Shown here: positions 23,996 through 32,853 of the stretch, one piece after another | Layout of the letters: each line of letters starts with the position of its first letter | How positions within the stretch are numbered: position 1 is the first letter of the stretch | DNA from: Fimenecus sp036652055 | GTDB lineage: Bacteria > Bacillota > Clostridia > Oscillospirales > Acutalibacteraceae | Direction of reading: 5' to 3' | DNA: 58,686 nucleotides | NCBI GenBank assembly: GCA_036652055.1 | Contig: JAVVWP010000010.1 | Span: 1 to 58,686 of the forward strand | Translations under genes and position numbers: made by a program | Notes under the pieces: generated by a model | Database searches by the model: none | What the model was told of the DNA's origin: nothing | Seen by the model: only the letters and a program-made list of their open reading frames with translations

Positions 23996-24712
23996 TTGAA
24001 GCGTTCAATTATTTTTGAAAACACTACAATTAATTATGAGCTAACTTACAAAAATGTAAAAAATATAAATTTAAGAATACATTCAAACTCATCAATTTTC
24101 GTGTCAGCAAACAAAAGTTTTTCCCCTGAGTATATAGATTTGTTTGTGTTTTCACATGGAAAAATGATTTTAAATTCTCTTCTAAAATTCAAAAAGATTG
24201 CGTCTTGCACCAAGAAAGAATTAGAATATAAAAATGGTGAACAGCTTGAACTTTTAGGAAAAAGCTTAACCCTAAAAATAATAGAAAGTAAAAAAGAAAG
24301 TGTAAAGATTTTTGAAGATACTATGATTTTAGCTGTAAAAGATGAAAATAATTTTAAAGGAAAGCAAAAACTAATTCAAAGCTTTTTAAAAGATGAATGT
24401 GCAAAAGTATTTGCAGAAATCCTTGAAAACACAAAACCAAAGCTTAAAAACTATAAAATACCAAATGTGATTATCAAAATCCGCAAAATGAAATCACGCT
24501 GGGGTTCGTGCCAGCCAAAAACGGGAATTGTAACTCTTAATTCTCAGCTTATAAATGCTCCGATTGGTTGTATTGAATATGTGGTGTTGCACGAGCTTTG
24601 CCACTTTGTACAGCCAAACCATTCAAAAGATTTTTATAGCCTTGTAAGTGCGATAATGCCAGACTATAAAGAAAGAAAAAAGCTTTTAAACACATACATT
24701 TTAATTAATTAA
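23996..24712 (+). CDS. DUF45/YgjP-like metallopeptidase
   Basis: The 238-residue protein carries the zinc motif VLHELCH plus the downstream QPNHSKDFY, and the family hallmark KSRWGSCQPKTGIVTLN. The N-terminal 150 residues are the usual beta-rich DUF45 part. Relatives (YgjP, M48/SprT-like) are putative zinc peptidases of unknown substrate, sometimes tied to restriction systems; no such system is here. The TTG at 23996 is chosen because GGAGG (23985-23989) is six bases before it; longer in-frame TTG starts would cover that site. It precedes the S4 gene by 18 bases, so both are probably one transcript. Confidence 0.82.
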   Translation: MKRSIIFENTTINYELTYKNVKNINLRIHSNSSIFVSANKSFSPEYIDLFVFSHGKMILNSLLKFKKIASCTKKELEYKNGEQLELLGKSLTLKIIESKKESVKIFEDTMILAVKDENNFKGKQKLIQSFLKDECAKVFAEILENTKPKLKNYKIPNVIIKIRKMKSRWGSCQPKTGIVTLNSQLINAPIGCIEYVVLHELCHFVQPNHSKDFYSLVSAIMPDYKERKKLLNTYILIN

Positions 24713-24730
24713 AAGAAAAAAGGTAAAATA

Positions 24731-25471
24731 ATGCAAAATGATGAGCAACAACAAAAAAATAGATTTACAGAGCTTTCCAAGAGGGCAGTAGAAAGGAACA
24801 GCTTTGCTTTTTCAGAGTTTTTAAACATTGATGAACAAGATATTTTAGCGAGGACAAAGCTGTTTTCTGCTTTAAAGCTTTGGGGCGGATATGAAAATGC
24901 CGAACGGCGAATAGCAGGATTTTGTGAAGATGATATTTTGAAAAAAGATTTTCCAATATCCCTTATAGAGGTTTCGCCGAATTTGCAAAAGTTTGCAGAT
25001 GATTTAACTCATCGTGATTTTTTAGGAACGCTTATGGGGCTTCAAATAAAGCGTGAGGTGTTAGGCGACATTATTATTTATGAAAATTGTGGATATATTT
25101 TTTGTCTTAATTCAATATGTGATTATATTTTAGAAAATCTAATAAAGGTTAAACATACAAATGTTAAATGCAAAAAAATCGTGGAGCTACCGATTGAGGC
25201 AGTGAAAATTCCTGAAAAAGTTGAACTGGTAGTTTCGTCAGAGCGTCTTGATGTTATTATTTCTGCGGTATACAAATTATCAAGGGGAAATTCGCAAAAG
25301 CTTTTTTCAGCAAGGCGGATTTTTATAAACAATAAAATGACCGAAAATACATCTTATACCCTAAGTGAGGGCGATGTAGTTTCAGCCAGAGGTTTTGGAA
25401 GATTTATTTATGAGGGAAAAGAAAGAGAAACGAAAAAAGGCAGAAATGTAGTGTCGGTCAGAGTTTATTAA
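24731..25471 (+). CDS. YlmH-family S4-domain RNA-binding protein
   Basis: The 246-residue protein matches the YlmH family: an N-terminal region with ERNSFAFSEFLNIDEQ, a central ISLIEVSPN / LTHRDFLGTLMGLQIKREVLGDI block, and a C-terminal S4 domain (about 175-235, SERLDVIISAVYKLSR, FINNKMTENT, EGDVVSARGFGRF). YlmH homologues bind ribosomes and help rescue stalled or peptidyl-tRNA-carrying 50S subunits, and affect division in some Gram-positives. It is usually in the divIVA/ylm cluster but lies outside it here. It is convergent with the next gene; no hairpin terminator is seen in the 20-base gap. Confidence 0.85.
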   Translation: MQNDEQQQKNRFTELSKRAVERNSFAFSEFLNIDEQDILARTKLFSALKLWGGYENAERRIAGFCEDDILKKDFPISLIEVSPNLQKFADDLTHRDFLGTLMGLQIKREVLGDIIIYENCGYIFCLNSICDYILENLIKVKHTNVKCKKIVELPIEAVKIPEKVELVVSSERLDVIISAVYKLSRGNSQKLFSARRIFINNKMTENTSYTLSEGDVVSARGFGRFIYEGKERETKKGRNVVSVRVY

Positions 25472-25491
25472 GAATACACTTTAACTGCTTT

Positions 25492-25803
25492 TCACCCAAT
25501 TCTCTTGCCATTTTCAAGTTCAATTCTGCCAACATATGGAGCAATAAAAAATCCTGTAAAGGTGGTTTCATAAAATGTTAGAGAAATCGGAACGCCTTTT
25601 CCTGATAAAGCATCAGCATAAATCGTTGCAGTGAGCGTGTTCCCAGTAGTCACTAAATCTTTAATATTATAATTAGGCGTTTCACGATGGGGAGCATTGA
25701 TTTCAAAATCATACTCTCCATTTTTATTTGAAATTGTAATATAAATGTCAGACTTAAACCAAATCGTATCAATAGTGCATACCCATTTTCCTAAACCAAT
25801 CAT
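25492..25803 (-). CDS. Hypothetical beta-rich protein, 103 aa
   Basis: I do not recognise a family. Starting at MIGLGKWVCTIDTIWFK, the protein alternates hydrophobic and polar residues throughout, has a Gly-rich stretch (GNTLTATIYADALSGKG) and ends GRIELENGKRIG, which suggests a small all-beta fold such as a lipocalin-like or carbohydrate-binding sheet. No signal peptide. The ATG at 25803 follows GGGAG by six bases; an upstream in-frame ATG at 25920 would add 39 residues but lacks a ribosome site and encodes AT-rich, promoter-like DNA. It lies between the PFOR terminator and ylmH and appears to be its own transcript. Confidence 0.55.
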   Translation of the reverse strand: MIGLGKWVCTIDTIWFKSDIYITISNKNGEYDFEINAPHRETPNYNIKDLVTTGNTLTATIYADALSGKGVPISLTFYETTFTGFFIAPYVGRIELENGKRIG

Positions 25804-25920
25804 AATTTCTCCCTTTTTTATAATATTTAGTTGTTTAAAAATTTTCACATCAATAAATTTTCGGCGAATATACTCGTCTGCCATATCAATATATATGCTA
25901 ATATATACACCATAATACAT

Positions 25921-25963
25921 AAAAAATCTCCCCGATATTCAAACGAATACCGAGGAGATTTAA
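25921..25963 (-). terminator. Terminator of the PFOR gene
   Basis: On the minus strand AAATCTCC-TCGGTATTC pairs with GAATATCG-GGGAGATTT around a TTTG-type loop, followed by TTTTA. Confidence 0.85.
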
Positions 25964-25975
25964 AATTAATCAGTC

Positions 25976-28900
25976 TTATTCAGGCTCATACATTGATTTA
26001 AGCTTAACAAGATGGTCATACTTATCTTTTGCATAACCTTCAGATGCTGTGAACAATGTTTCAGCTCTATCTGGGAATGCACGAAGAAGTGAGTTATAAC
26101 GAACTTCATTCATTATGAAGTCACGATAGCTCGTTGATGGCTCTTTGCTGTCAAGCATAAATGGATTTTTGCCCTCTGCTGTGAGTCTTGGGTCAAAGCG
26201 GAAGTTGTGCCAGTAACCTGCTGCAACAGCTGCTTTTTCTTCTGTCATAGAAATGCCCATACCGCCCTTAATTCCGTGGTTGATACAAGGAGCATAACCA
26301 ATGATGATTGATGGGCCCTTGTATGCCTCAGCCTCTGTGATTGCCTTGATGCACTGATTATAATCAGCACCCATAGCAATTTGAGCAACATAAACATAAC
26401 CATAGCTCATAGCGATTTGTGCAAGGTCTTTTTTCTTAACAACTTTACCAGCAGCAGCAAATTGAGCAACAGCGCCAGTTGGAGTTGATTTAGAAGCTTG
26501 TCCGCCTGTGTTTGAATAAACTTCGGTATCAAATACGAAAATATTAACATCTTCGTTTTGAGCGATAACATGGTCAAGTCCACCAAATCCGATGTCATAT
26601 GCCCAGCCATCACCACCGAAAATCCATTGTGATTTCTTAGCAAGGAAGTCAGCGTCTATAATAAGGTCTTTAGCAGCAGCTTTTTCTTCATCAGTTTTAA
26701 GGCTACTTTCATTTGCAACAGTAGCTTTAAGAAGTTCTTTTGAAGGAACATCATTAGCAGCTCTATCGTCCATTGTGTCAAGCCATGCCTTAGCAGCAGA
26801 TGAAAGGGCGTCATTGTCACTGTTTGCAAGAACTTTTGCATCATCAGACAATCTGTTTCTAAGTTGCTTATTAGCAAGCATCATTCCAAAGCCAAATTCA
26901 GCATTATCTTCAAAGAGTGAGTTTGACCAAGCTGGGCCATTACCATCTTTGTTCATTGTATAAGGTGTGCTTGGAGCAGAACCGCCCCAAATTGAAGAAC
27001 AACCTGTTGCGTTAGCAACGAGCATCTTATCACCAAAGAGTTGAGTAATAAGCTTTGCATAAGGAGTTTCGCCACAGCCTGCACAAGCACCTGAGAATTC
27101 AAGAAGTGGTTGTTTAAATTGGCTACCCTTAACGGTTGTAGGTTTAAACTTCTCAGCAACTTCATCTTTTGCAGGGAGGTCTTGACCATATGCAAATACT
27201 TCTTGTTGAGCTGATTGTGTTTCAAGTGGTTTCATTGTAAGAGCTTTAACGCCTTTTTTGCCTGGGCAAACATTGGCACAAGAGCCACAGCCAGTACAAT
27301 CATAAACTGAAACAGTCATAGCAAATTTCATTCCAGGAAGTCCTGTCATATCGGTTTTAATCATATCTGCAGGAGCATTTGCAGCCTCAGCTTCTGTTAA
27401 TGCGATTGGGCGAATAACAGCGTGTGGGCAAACATATGCGCAGAAATTACATTGAATACAGTTGTCAGGATTCCAAGTAGGAACATCAACAGCAATGCCT
27501 CTTTTTTCAAATGCAGCAGAGCCTTGTGGGAAAGTTCCGTCTTCAGAACCGATAAATGTTGAAACAGGGAGAGTATCACCAAGCTGTGCATTTGCAGGAT
27601 CAAGAATTTCTGTAACGAATTTCTTCATATCAGTACGCTTTGTGTTAACTTCTTTAACAGCGAGAACATCAACTGCATTAGCCCAATCGGCAGGAACATC
27701 AACAGCAACTGCTGACTCAACGCCTTTTTCAATAGCATTATAATTCATTTGAACGATTGCGTCGCCCTTTTTGCCATAAGATTTCTTAGCAGCAGCTTTC
27801 ATAAGATTAACAGCTTCGTCTTTGTCAATAATTTTTGAAAGTGCAAAGAATGCAGCTTGAAGGATTGTATTAACACGCCCACCAAGACCAAGTTCTTTAG
27901 CAATATGAGTAGCATCAATTGTATAGAATTTAATATCGTTTTGTGCGATATAGCTCTTCATAGATGCAGGAAGCTTTTGTGAAAGTTCATCTGCACTCCA
28001 AGAACAGTTAAGGAGGAATGTTCCACCTTTTTTGAGGTCCTCAACCATCTTGTATTTAGTAACATAAGATGGATTGTGGCAAGCAACAAAGTCAGCTTGA
28101 TTGATATAATAGGTTGACTTAATTGGTTGTTTACCAAAACGAAGATGAGAAATTGTAACGCCACCTGACTTCTTTGAGTCATAAGCAAAATAGCCTTGAG
28201 CGTACATATCAGTGTTATCACCAATAATTTTGATTGAGTTTTTGTTTGCACCAACAGTACCGTCAGCACCAAGTCCCCAGAACTTACAAGAATGTGTTCC
28301 GACAGGAGTTGTATCAGGGCATTTAACTGTATTAAGAGAAAGATAGGTAACATCATCTTCAATACCGATTGTAAATCTTTTCTTAGGAGCAGCAGCCTTC
28401 ATATTGTCATAAACAGGAACGATTGTTCCAGGGTGTGTGTCTTTAGAGCCTAAACCATAACGCCCACCGTAAACAGGAACGCTTGTGAATTCAGAATCTT
28501 TAAGAGCAGCAACAACATCAAGGAATAATGGCTCGCCGAGAGAACCTGGTTCTTTTGTTCTGTCAAGAACTGAAATAGCTTTAACAGTTGATGGAATAAC
28601 ATCAACAAGATGTTTAGCTGAGAAAGGTCTGTAAAGACGAACTTTAACAAGACCGACTTTTTGACCGTTTGCATTGAGATAATCAATTGTTTCTTCGATA
28701 GTATCACAAGCAGAACCCATAGCAACGACAACATATTCAGCATCAGCAGCACCATAGTAGTTGAAAAGCTTATAGTCTGTACCGATTTTTGAATTGACTT
28801 CGTTCATATATTGTTCAGTAGTCTTAACAACATCATCATAGAATGGGTTGCAAGATTCTCTGTGTTGGAAGAAAATATCAGGGTTCTCAGCAGAACCACG

Positions 28901-29569
28901 AAGAACAGGATGCTCAGGATTTAATGCACGACGACGGAATTCATTAACAGTGTTAATATCCATCATTGAGCGTAAATCTTCATAATCCCATATTTTAATT
29001 TTCTGAACTTCATGAGAGGTTCTAAAACCATCAAAGAAGTTAAGGAAAGGAACTCTTGATTTAAGAGTTGAAAGGTGAGCAACAGCAGTAAGGTCCATAA
29101 CTTCTTGAACATTACCAGCACAGAGCATAGCATAACCGGTTTGACGGCAAGCATAAACATCTGAATGGTCACCAAAAATGTTAAGAGCGTGTGATGATAC
29201 ACAACGAGCAGAAACATTGATAACACTTGGAAGAAGTTCACCAGCAATTTTATACATATTAGGAATCATAAGGAGTAAGCCTTGTGATGCGGTGAAAGTT
29301 GTTGTGAGAGCGCCTGCTGCGAGTGAACCATGAACAGCACCAGCTGCACCTGCTTCAGATTGCATTTCAGCAACTCTGACATTTTGACCAAAGAGGTTCT
29401 TAGTGTTTGCTGCAGACATTTTGTCTGTTTCTTCAGCCATAACTGAAGATGGAGTGATTGGGTAGATAGCTGCGACGTCAGTGAATGCATAAGAAACATG
29501 AGCCGCTGCATTGTTGCCATCCATAGTTTTTGTCTTACGATTATCTATGGTTGTCTTTTTTTCTGCCAT
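25976..29569 (-). CDS. nifJ: Pyruvate:ferredoxin (flavodoxin) oxidoreductase
   Basis: The 1197-residue single-chain PFOR oxidises pyruvate with CoA to acetyl-CoA and CO2, reducing ferredoxin. Domains in order: pyrimidine-binding N-domain (AAAHVSYAFTDVAAIYPITPSS), transketolase-C-like and gamma domains to about residue 660, two [4Fe-4S] sites at about 690-780 (NCIQCNFCAYVCPH, DCTGCGSCANVCPG), and the TPP domain (GACAGCGETPY, GDGWAYDIGFGGLDHV, NTGGQASKSTP). All motifs are intact and length is typical. GGAGG lies before the ATG. It is monocistronic between promoter and terminator. Codon use is less AT-rich than its neighbours, as for a highly expressed gene. It marks an anaerobic fermentative lifestyle. 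Confidence 0.96.
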   Translation of the reverse strand: MAEKKTTIDNRKTKTMDGNNAAAHVSYAFTDVAAIYPITPSSVMAEETDKMSAANTKNLFGQNVRVAEMQSEAGAAGAVHGSLAAGALTTTFTASQGLLLMIPNMYKIAGELLPSVINVSARCVSSHALNIFGDHSDVYACRQTGYAMLCAGNVQEVMDLTAVAHLSTLKSRVPFLNFFDGFRTSHEVQKIKIWDYEDLRSMMDINTVNEFRRRALNPEHPVLRGSAENPDIFFQHRESCNPFYDDVVKTTEQYMNEVNSKIGTDYKLFNYYGAADAEYVVVAMGSACDTIEETIDYLNANGQKVGLVKVRLYRPFSAKHLVDVIPSTVKAISVLDRTKEPGSLGEPLFLDVVAALKDSEFTSVPVYGGRYGLGSKDTHPGTIVPVYDNMKAAAPKKRFTIGIEDDVTYLSLNTVKCPDTTPVGTHSCKFWGLGADGTVGANKNSIKIIGDNTDMYAQGYFAYDSKKSGGVTISHLRFGKQPIKSTYYINQADFVACHNPSYVTKYKMVEDLKKGGTFLLNCSWSADELSQKLPASMKSYIAQNDIKFYTIDATHIAKELGLGGRVNTILQAAFFALSKIIDKDEAVNLMKAAAKKSYGKKGDAIVQMNYNAIEKGVESAVAVDVPADWANAVDVLAVKEVNTKRTDMKKFVTEILDPANAQLGDTLPVSTFIGSEDGTFPQGSAAFEKRGIAVDVPTWNPDNCIQCNFCAYVCPHAVIRPIALTEAEAANAPADMIKTDMTGLPGMKFAMTVSVYDCTGCGSCANVCPGKKGVKALTMKPLETQSAQQEVFAYGQDLPAKDEVAEKFKPTTVKGSQFKQPLLEFSGACAGCGETPYAKLITQLFGDKMLVANATGCSSIWGGSAPSTPYTMNKDGNGPAWSNSLFEDNAEFGFGMMLANKQLRNRLSDDAKVLANSDNDALSSAAKAWLDTMDDRAANDVPSKELLKATVANESSLKTDEEKAAAKDLIIDADFLAKKSQWIFGGDGWAYDIGFGGLDHVIAQNEDVNIFVFDTEVYSNTGGQASKSTPTGAVAQFAAAGKVVKKKDLAQIAMSYGYVYVAQIAMGADYNQCIKAITEAEAYKGPSIIIGYAPCINHGIKGGMGISMTEEKAAVAAGYWHNFRFDPRLTAEGKNPFMLDSKEPSTSYRDFIMNEVRYNSLLRAFPDRAETLFTASEGYAKDKYDHLVKLKSMYEPE

Positions 29570-29621
29570 TTTAATATTTCCTCCTTAATGGATAATTATA
29601 AATGTATTAGCATACTCAATA

Positions 29622-29650
29622 ATTCTAACACTTTTAGGCTGTATTGTAAA
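29622..29650 (-). promoter_or_regulatory. Sigma-A promoter of the PFOR gene
   Basis: On the minus strand TTTACA (29650-29645) and TAGAAT (29627-29622) with a 17-base spacer, about 50 bases before the start. Confidence 0.6.
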
Positions 29651-29755
29651 CACAAATTACTATTTTAATGACATAAAAGGATAAAAAATAACGATGCTTT
29701 TCGTGAAAATTTTAACAACTTTGTATAATTCTTGGATTTATGGCTTTAGCCACCG

Positions 29756-29838
29756 TGTCATCCTGAGCATAGCGAAGGATCTCAACCACCAAACATCTTC
29801 ATTGAAACCTTGCGATTCTTCTTGCGTTCAGAATGACA
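29756..29838. repeat. REP/MITE-like intergenic palindrome
   Basis: TGTCATCCTGAGC at 29756-29768 and GCGTTCAGAATGACA ending at 29838 are the arms of an imperfect inverted repeat; inner GAAGGATC and GATTCTTC also pair. It lies in the 367-base gap (29570-29936) between divergent PFOR and ABC-F genes, which otherwise holds only their promoters. It shares the GATTCTTC...TCAGAATGAC edge with the repeats at 58.3-58.7 kb. Similar GTCAT-CTGAGC palindromes are known as dispersed elements in many bacterial genomes. Confidence 0.75.
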
Positions 29839-29867
29839 AATAACCAAACCATAGTCATCACCAGTTC

Positions 29868-29897
29868 TTGACAATAATGCCATATAAATGATACCAT
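29868..29897 (+). promoter_or_regulatory. Promoter for the ABC-F and rsmH genes
   Basis: TTGACA (29868-29873) with TACCAT (29892-29897) after 18 bases, 40 bases before the ATG at 29937. Confidence 0.5.
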
Positions 29898-29936
29898 AGT
29901 GTTTTAATGATTGTAACTTCAATTAAGGAGAAAAAA

Positions 29937-31739
29937 ATGCTATTATCTGCGGAACATATATCAAAAAATTATGGAATGAAACAGCTATTAACTGATGTTT
30001 CATTGTATCTAAATGAAAAAGACAGAATAGGTATCATAGGAATAAATGGTACAGGAAAAAGCACATTGCTAAAAATTCTTGCAGGCTTAGAGCCTCCTGA
30101 CGATGGTAATATAATTTCTAATCCTAATTTGAAAACAGTCTATCTTGTGCAAAATCCGATAATGAATGACAATTTTACGGTTTTAGAACAAGTGTTTGAG
30201 GATTTTTCAGATGAATTTAAAGAAATAAATGCCTATGAGGCAAAAGCAATGCTAACAAGGCTTGGAATAAATGATGTGAGTGCTAAAATCGGTACGCTTT
30301 CAGGCGGTCAAAAGAAACGGGTAGCGTTAGCGGCAGCACTTATTCATCCTGCTGATGTTCTTATTTTAGATGAGCCTACAAATCATCTTGACAGTGAAAT
30401 GGTGTGCTGGCTTGAAGAATATCTAAGAAGATTTAACGGTGGAATAATAATGGTCACGCATGACCGATATTTTTTAGAGCGTGTTGTAAATAATATAGTT
30501 GAGCTGTCGGGCAGTAAGCTTTATTCATACGAAGCGAATTATTCAAAATATTTAGAGCTAAAAGCACAGCGTAGCGAAATGGAAAATGCAAGTGAGAGAA
30601 AAAGGCAGTCAATTTTGCGAAAAGAATATCAATGGATTACCCGTGGCGTTAGGGCAAGAGGAACAAAAAGCCGTGAACGCATTGAAAGATATGAAACTCT
30701 TAAAGATATGTCATCGCCCGAATTAGATGAAACAGTTCAAATAGCAACAATTTCAAGCCGTCTTGGAAGCAAAATCATAGAGCTTAAAAATGTGTCAAAA
30801 AGCTATGGAACTCGCACGATTATTGATGATTTTTCATATATGATTAATCGTAATGACCGCATAGGTATTGTAGGAAAAAATGGTGCAGGAAAATCCACTC
30901 TTTTAAACATTATTTCAATGGAAATTACACCCGACAGTGGCGAAGTTGATATTGGTTCAACGGTGAAAATCGGTTATTTTATGCAGGAATGTAGTGAGCT
31001 TGATTTTAGCCAAAAAGTATATGACTTTATTAGTGATATTGCAAGCGAGGTTAAGACCTCAGAGGGAACTTTTTCAGCCTCACAAATGTTAGAACGATTT
31101 TTATTTAACGCTGATTTACAATATACAACTATTGGCAGATTAAGTGGTGGCGAAAGGCGAAGGCTTTATCTTTTAAGCATTCTTATGTCTGCGCCAAATA
31201 TTCTTTTGCTTGATGAACCGACAAATGATTTAGACATCGAAACGCTGACAATTCTTGAAGATTATCTTGAGTTTTTTTCGGGGGCTGTTATTGCTGTTTC
31301 TCATGACAGATATTTTCTTGACAAGGTTGCAACATCAATTTTTGAAGTTGCAGAAAATGGAAAAGTTAAAAATTATTTAGGGAATTTTAGCGATTATTTA
31401 GAAAAGCGAGAAAAATCACAGCAGGGGCAGGAAAAGAAAAAATCACCGTCAAAAGGTGAAAAATCAACAGATATAAAGCAAAAAATGCTACCCAAAAAGC
31501 TCAAATTTTCTTTTAATGAACAGCGTGAATTTGAAAATATTGATGATGAAATTGCAAAATTAGAAAAAGAAATTGAAGAATGTTCGTCTGAAATTTTAGC
31601 ATCGTCGAGTGACTATGTAAAGCTTGAGGAGCTTATGGCAAAAAAAGAAAAGCTGTCAGCAGAGTTAGACGAAAAAACAGAACGATGGGTTTATTTAAAC
31701 GAACTTTCAGAGAAGATAGAAAAGCAAAATATCAAGTGA
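29937..31739 (+). CDS. ABC-F family ATPase
   Basis: The 600-residue protein has two ABC domains and no membrane span. Domain 1 has GINGTGKST, LSGGQKKR and LDEPTNHLD; domain 2 has GKNGAGKST, LSGGERRR and LDEPTNDLD. The linker between them (about residues 215-270, rich in Arg/Glu with RGVRARGTKS) and a C-terminal coiled coil (about 505-600) are typical of Uup/YdiF-like ABC-F factors. These bind the ribosomal E site and relieve stalls or, in some subfamilies, give antibiotic protection. The linker length does not mark a clear resistance type. AAGGAG is seven bases before the ATG. rsmH follows after 14 bases. Confidence 0.9.
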   Translation: MLLSAEHISKNYGMKQLLTDVSLYLNEKDRIGIIGINGTGKSTLLKILAGLEPPDDGNIISNPNLKTVYLVQNPIMNDNFTVLEQVFEDFSDEFKEINAYEAKAMLTRLGINDVSAKIGTLSGGQKKRVALAAALIHPADVLILDEPTNHLDSEMVCWLEEYLRRFNGGIIMVTHDRYFLERVVNNIVELSGSKLYSYEANYSKYLELKAQRSEMENASERKRQSILRKEYQWITRGVRARGTKSRERIERYETLKDMSSPELDETVQIATISSRLGSKIIELKNVSKSYGTRTIIDDFSYMINRNDRIGIVGKNGAGKSTLLNIISMEITPDSGEVDIGSTVKIGYFMQECSELDFSQKVYDFISDIASEVKTSEGTFSASQMLERFLFNADLQYTTIGRLSGGERRRLYLLSILMSAPNILLLDEPTNDLDIETLTILEDYLEFFSGAVIAVSHDRYFLDKVATSIFEVAENGKVKNYLGNFSDYLEKREKSQQGQEKKKSPSKGEKSTDIKQKMLPKKLKFSFNEQREFENIDDEIAKLEKEIEECSSEILASSSDYVKLEELMAKKEKLSAELDEKTERWVYLNELSEKIEKQNIK

Positions 31740-31753
31740 GAGGGGAAAATTTA

Positions 31754-32803
31754 ATGGATAATCAAGAAGTAGAGCATAAAAGGCGTGTTAGATACAAGGG
31801 GACGCACCCTAAAAACTTTAAAGACAAATACAAGGAATTAGATCCAATCAAATATGCAGACACGGTTGAAAAAATAATCGAAAAAGGGCATACCCCAGCA
31901 GGTATGCACATTTCAATTTGCGTAAAAGAAATTTTAGAAATTTTAGATATTAAATCGGGGCAAAAAGGGCTTGATGCAACGCTTGGATATGGCGGTCATA
32001 CTCTTGAAATGCTAAAATGTTTAGACTCAAAAGGGCATTTATATGCTCTTGATGTTGACAGCATAGAAATCGAAAAAACTCGAAAACGCTTAGAAGATTT
32101 AGGCTATGGAGCTGACATCTTAACAATTTTACATCAAAATTTTGCAGACATTGATAAAGTGGCAAAGACAGCGGGATTATTTGACTTTGTGCTGGCGGAT
32201 TTAGGCGTTTCATCAATGCAAATTGACAATCCCGATAGGGGATTTTCATATAAAAAAGATGGACCATTGGATTTAAGATTAGATCCTAAAAAAGGAATTT
32301 CAGCAGCCGAGCGACTTAAAGATATTACATTTGACGAATTAGAAGGTATGCTGATTGAAAACGCTGATGAGCCTTATGCCACTGAAATTTCAAGGGCAGT
32401 CATTTCAAAAATTAAAAAAGGCGGTAACATCTCAACAACAACTAAGCTTCGTGAAATAATAGAAAATGCACTTTCGTTTTTGCCTGCTGATAAAAGAAAA
32501 GATGCAGTTAAAAAGTCATCACAACGAACATTTCAAGCACTGCGAATTGATATTAACAGCGAATTTGAGGTGCTATATGATTTTTTAGAAAAACTGCCAA
32601 ATGTGCTTGCAAGCGGTGGGCGTGTTGCGATTTTGACCTTTCATTCAGGGGAGGACAGACTTGTTAAAAAGTCATTCAAGGCACTTCTTCGAGAGGGAGT
32701 TTACAGCGAAATTGCAAACGATGTGATAAGACCGTCAGCCGAAGAATGCAATATGAACAGTCGTGCCCGTTGTGCAAAGCTTAGATGGGCAATAAAAAAA
32801 TAA
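31754..32803 (+). CDS. RsmH-family rRNA methyltransferase, N-terminally extended
   Basis: The 349-residue protein has the MraW/RsmH core: GLDATLGYGGHTLEML (SAM site), LADLGVSSMQIDNPDRGFSY, GPLDLRLDP, FQALRIDINSEF, LTFHSGEDRLVKKSF and the terminal CAKLRWAI. RsmH methylates N4 of C1402 in 16S rRNA. About 45 Lys-rich residues precede the normal N-terminus, and HTPAGMHISICVKEIL replaces the usual HxPVLLxE segment. It is not in an mraZ-ftsL division cluster, so it may be a second, divergent family member. The ATG at 31754 follows AGGGG. It shares a transcript with the ABC-F gene, which fits a ribosome theme. Confidence 0.85.
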   Translation: MDNQEVEHKRRVRYKGTHPKNFKDKYKELDPIKYADTVEKIIEKGHTPAGMHISICVKEILEILDIKSGQKGLDATLGYGGHTLEMLKCLDSKGHLYALDVDSIEIEKTRKRLEDLGYGADILTILHQNFADIDKVAKTAGLFDFVLADLGVSSMQIDNPDRGFSYKKDGPLDLRLDPKKGISAAERLKDITFDELEGMLIENADEPYATEISRAVISKIKKGGNISTTTKLREIIENALSFLPADKRKDAVKKSSQRTFQALRIDINSEFEVLYDFLEKLPNVLASGGRVAILTFHSGEDRLVKKSFKALLREGVYSEIANDVIRPSAEECNMNSRARCAKLRWAIKK

Positions 32804-32805
32804 AA

Positions 32806-32846
32806 CAAAAAACAGCAGACATAAAAATCTGCTGTTTTTTCTTTTT
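32806..32846. terminator. Bidirectional terminator
   Basis: AAAACAGCAGA (32809-32819) pairs with TCTGCTGTTTT (32828-32838), A-run before and T-run after. It serves rsmH and the amidohydrolase on the minus strand. Confidence 0.88.
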
Positions 32847-32853
32847 CTATAAA

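Noticed and set aside
27958..28362. Long Leu-rich minus-strand frame inside the PFOR gene
   Set aside because: It is a shifted frame of the real gene; high Leu content is a codon-shift artefact and there is no start signal.
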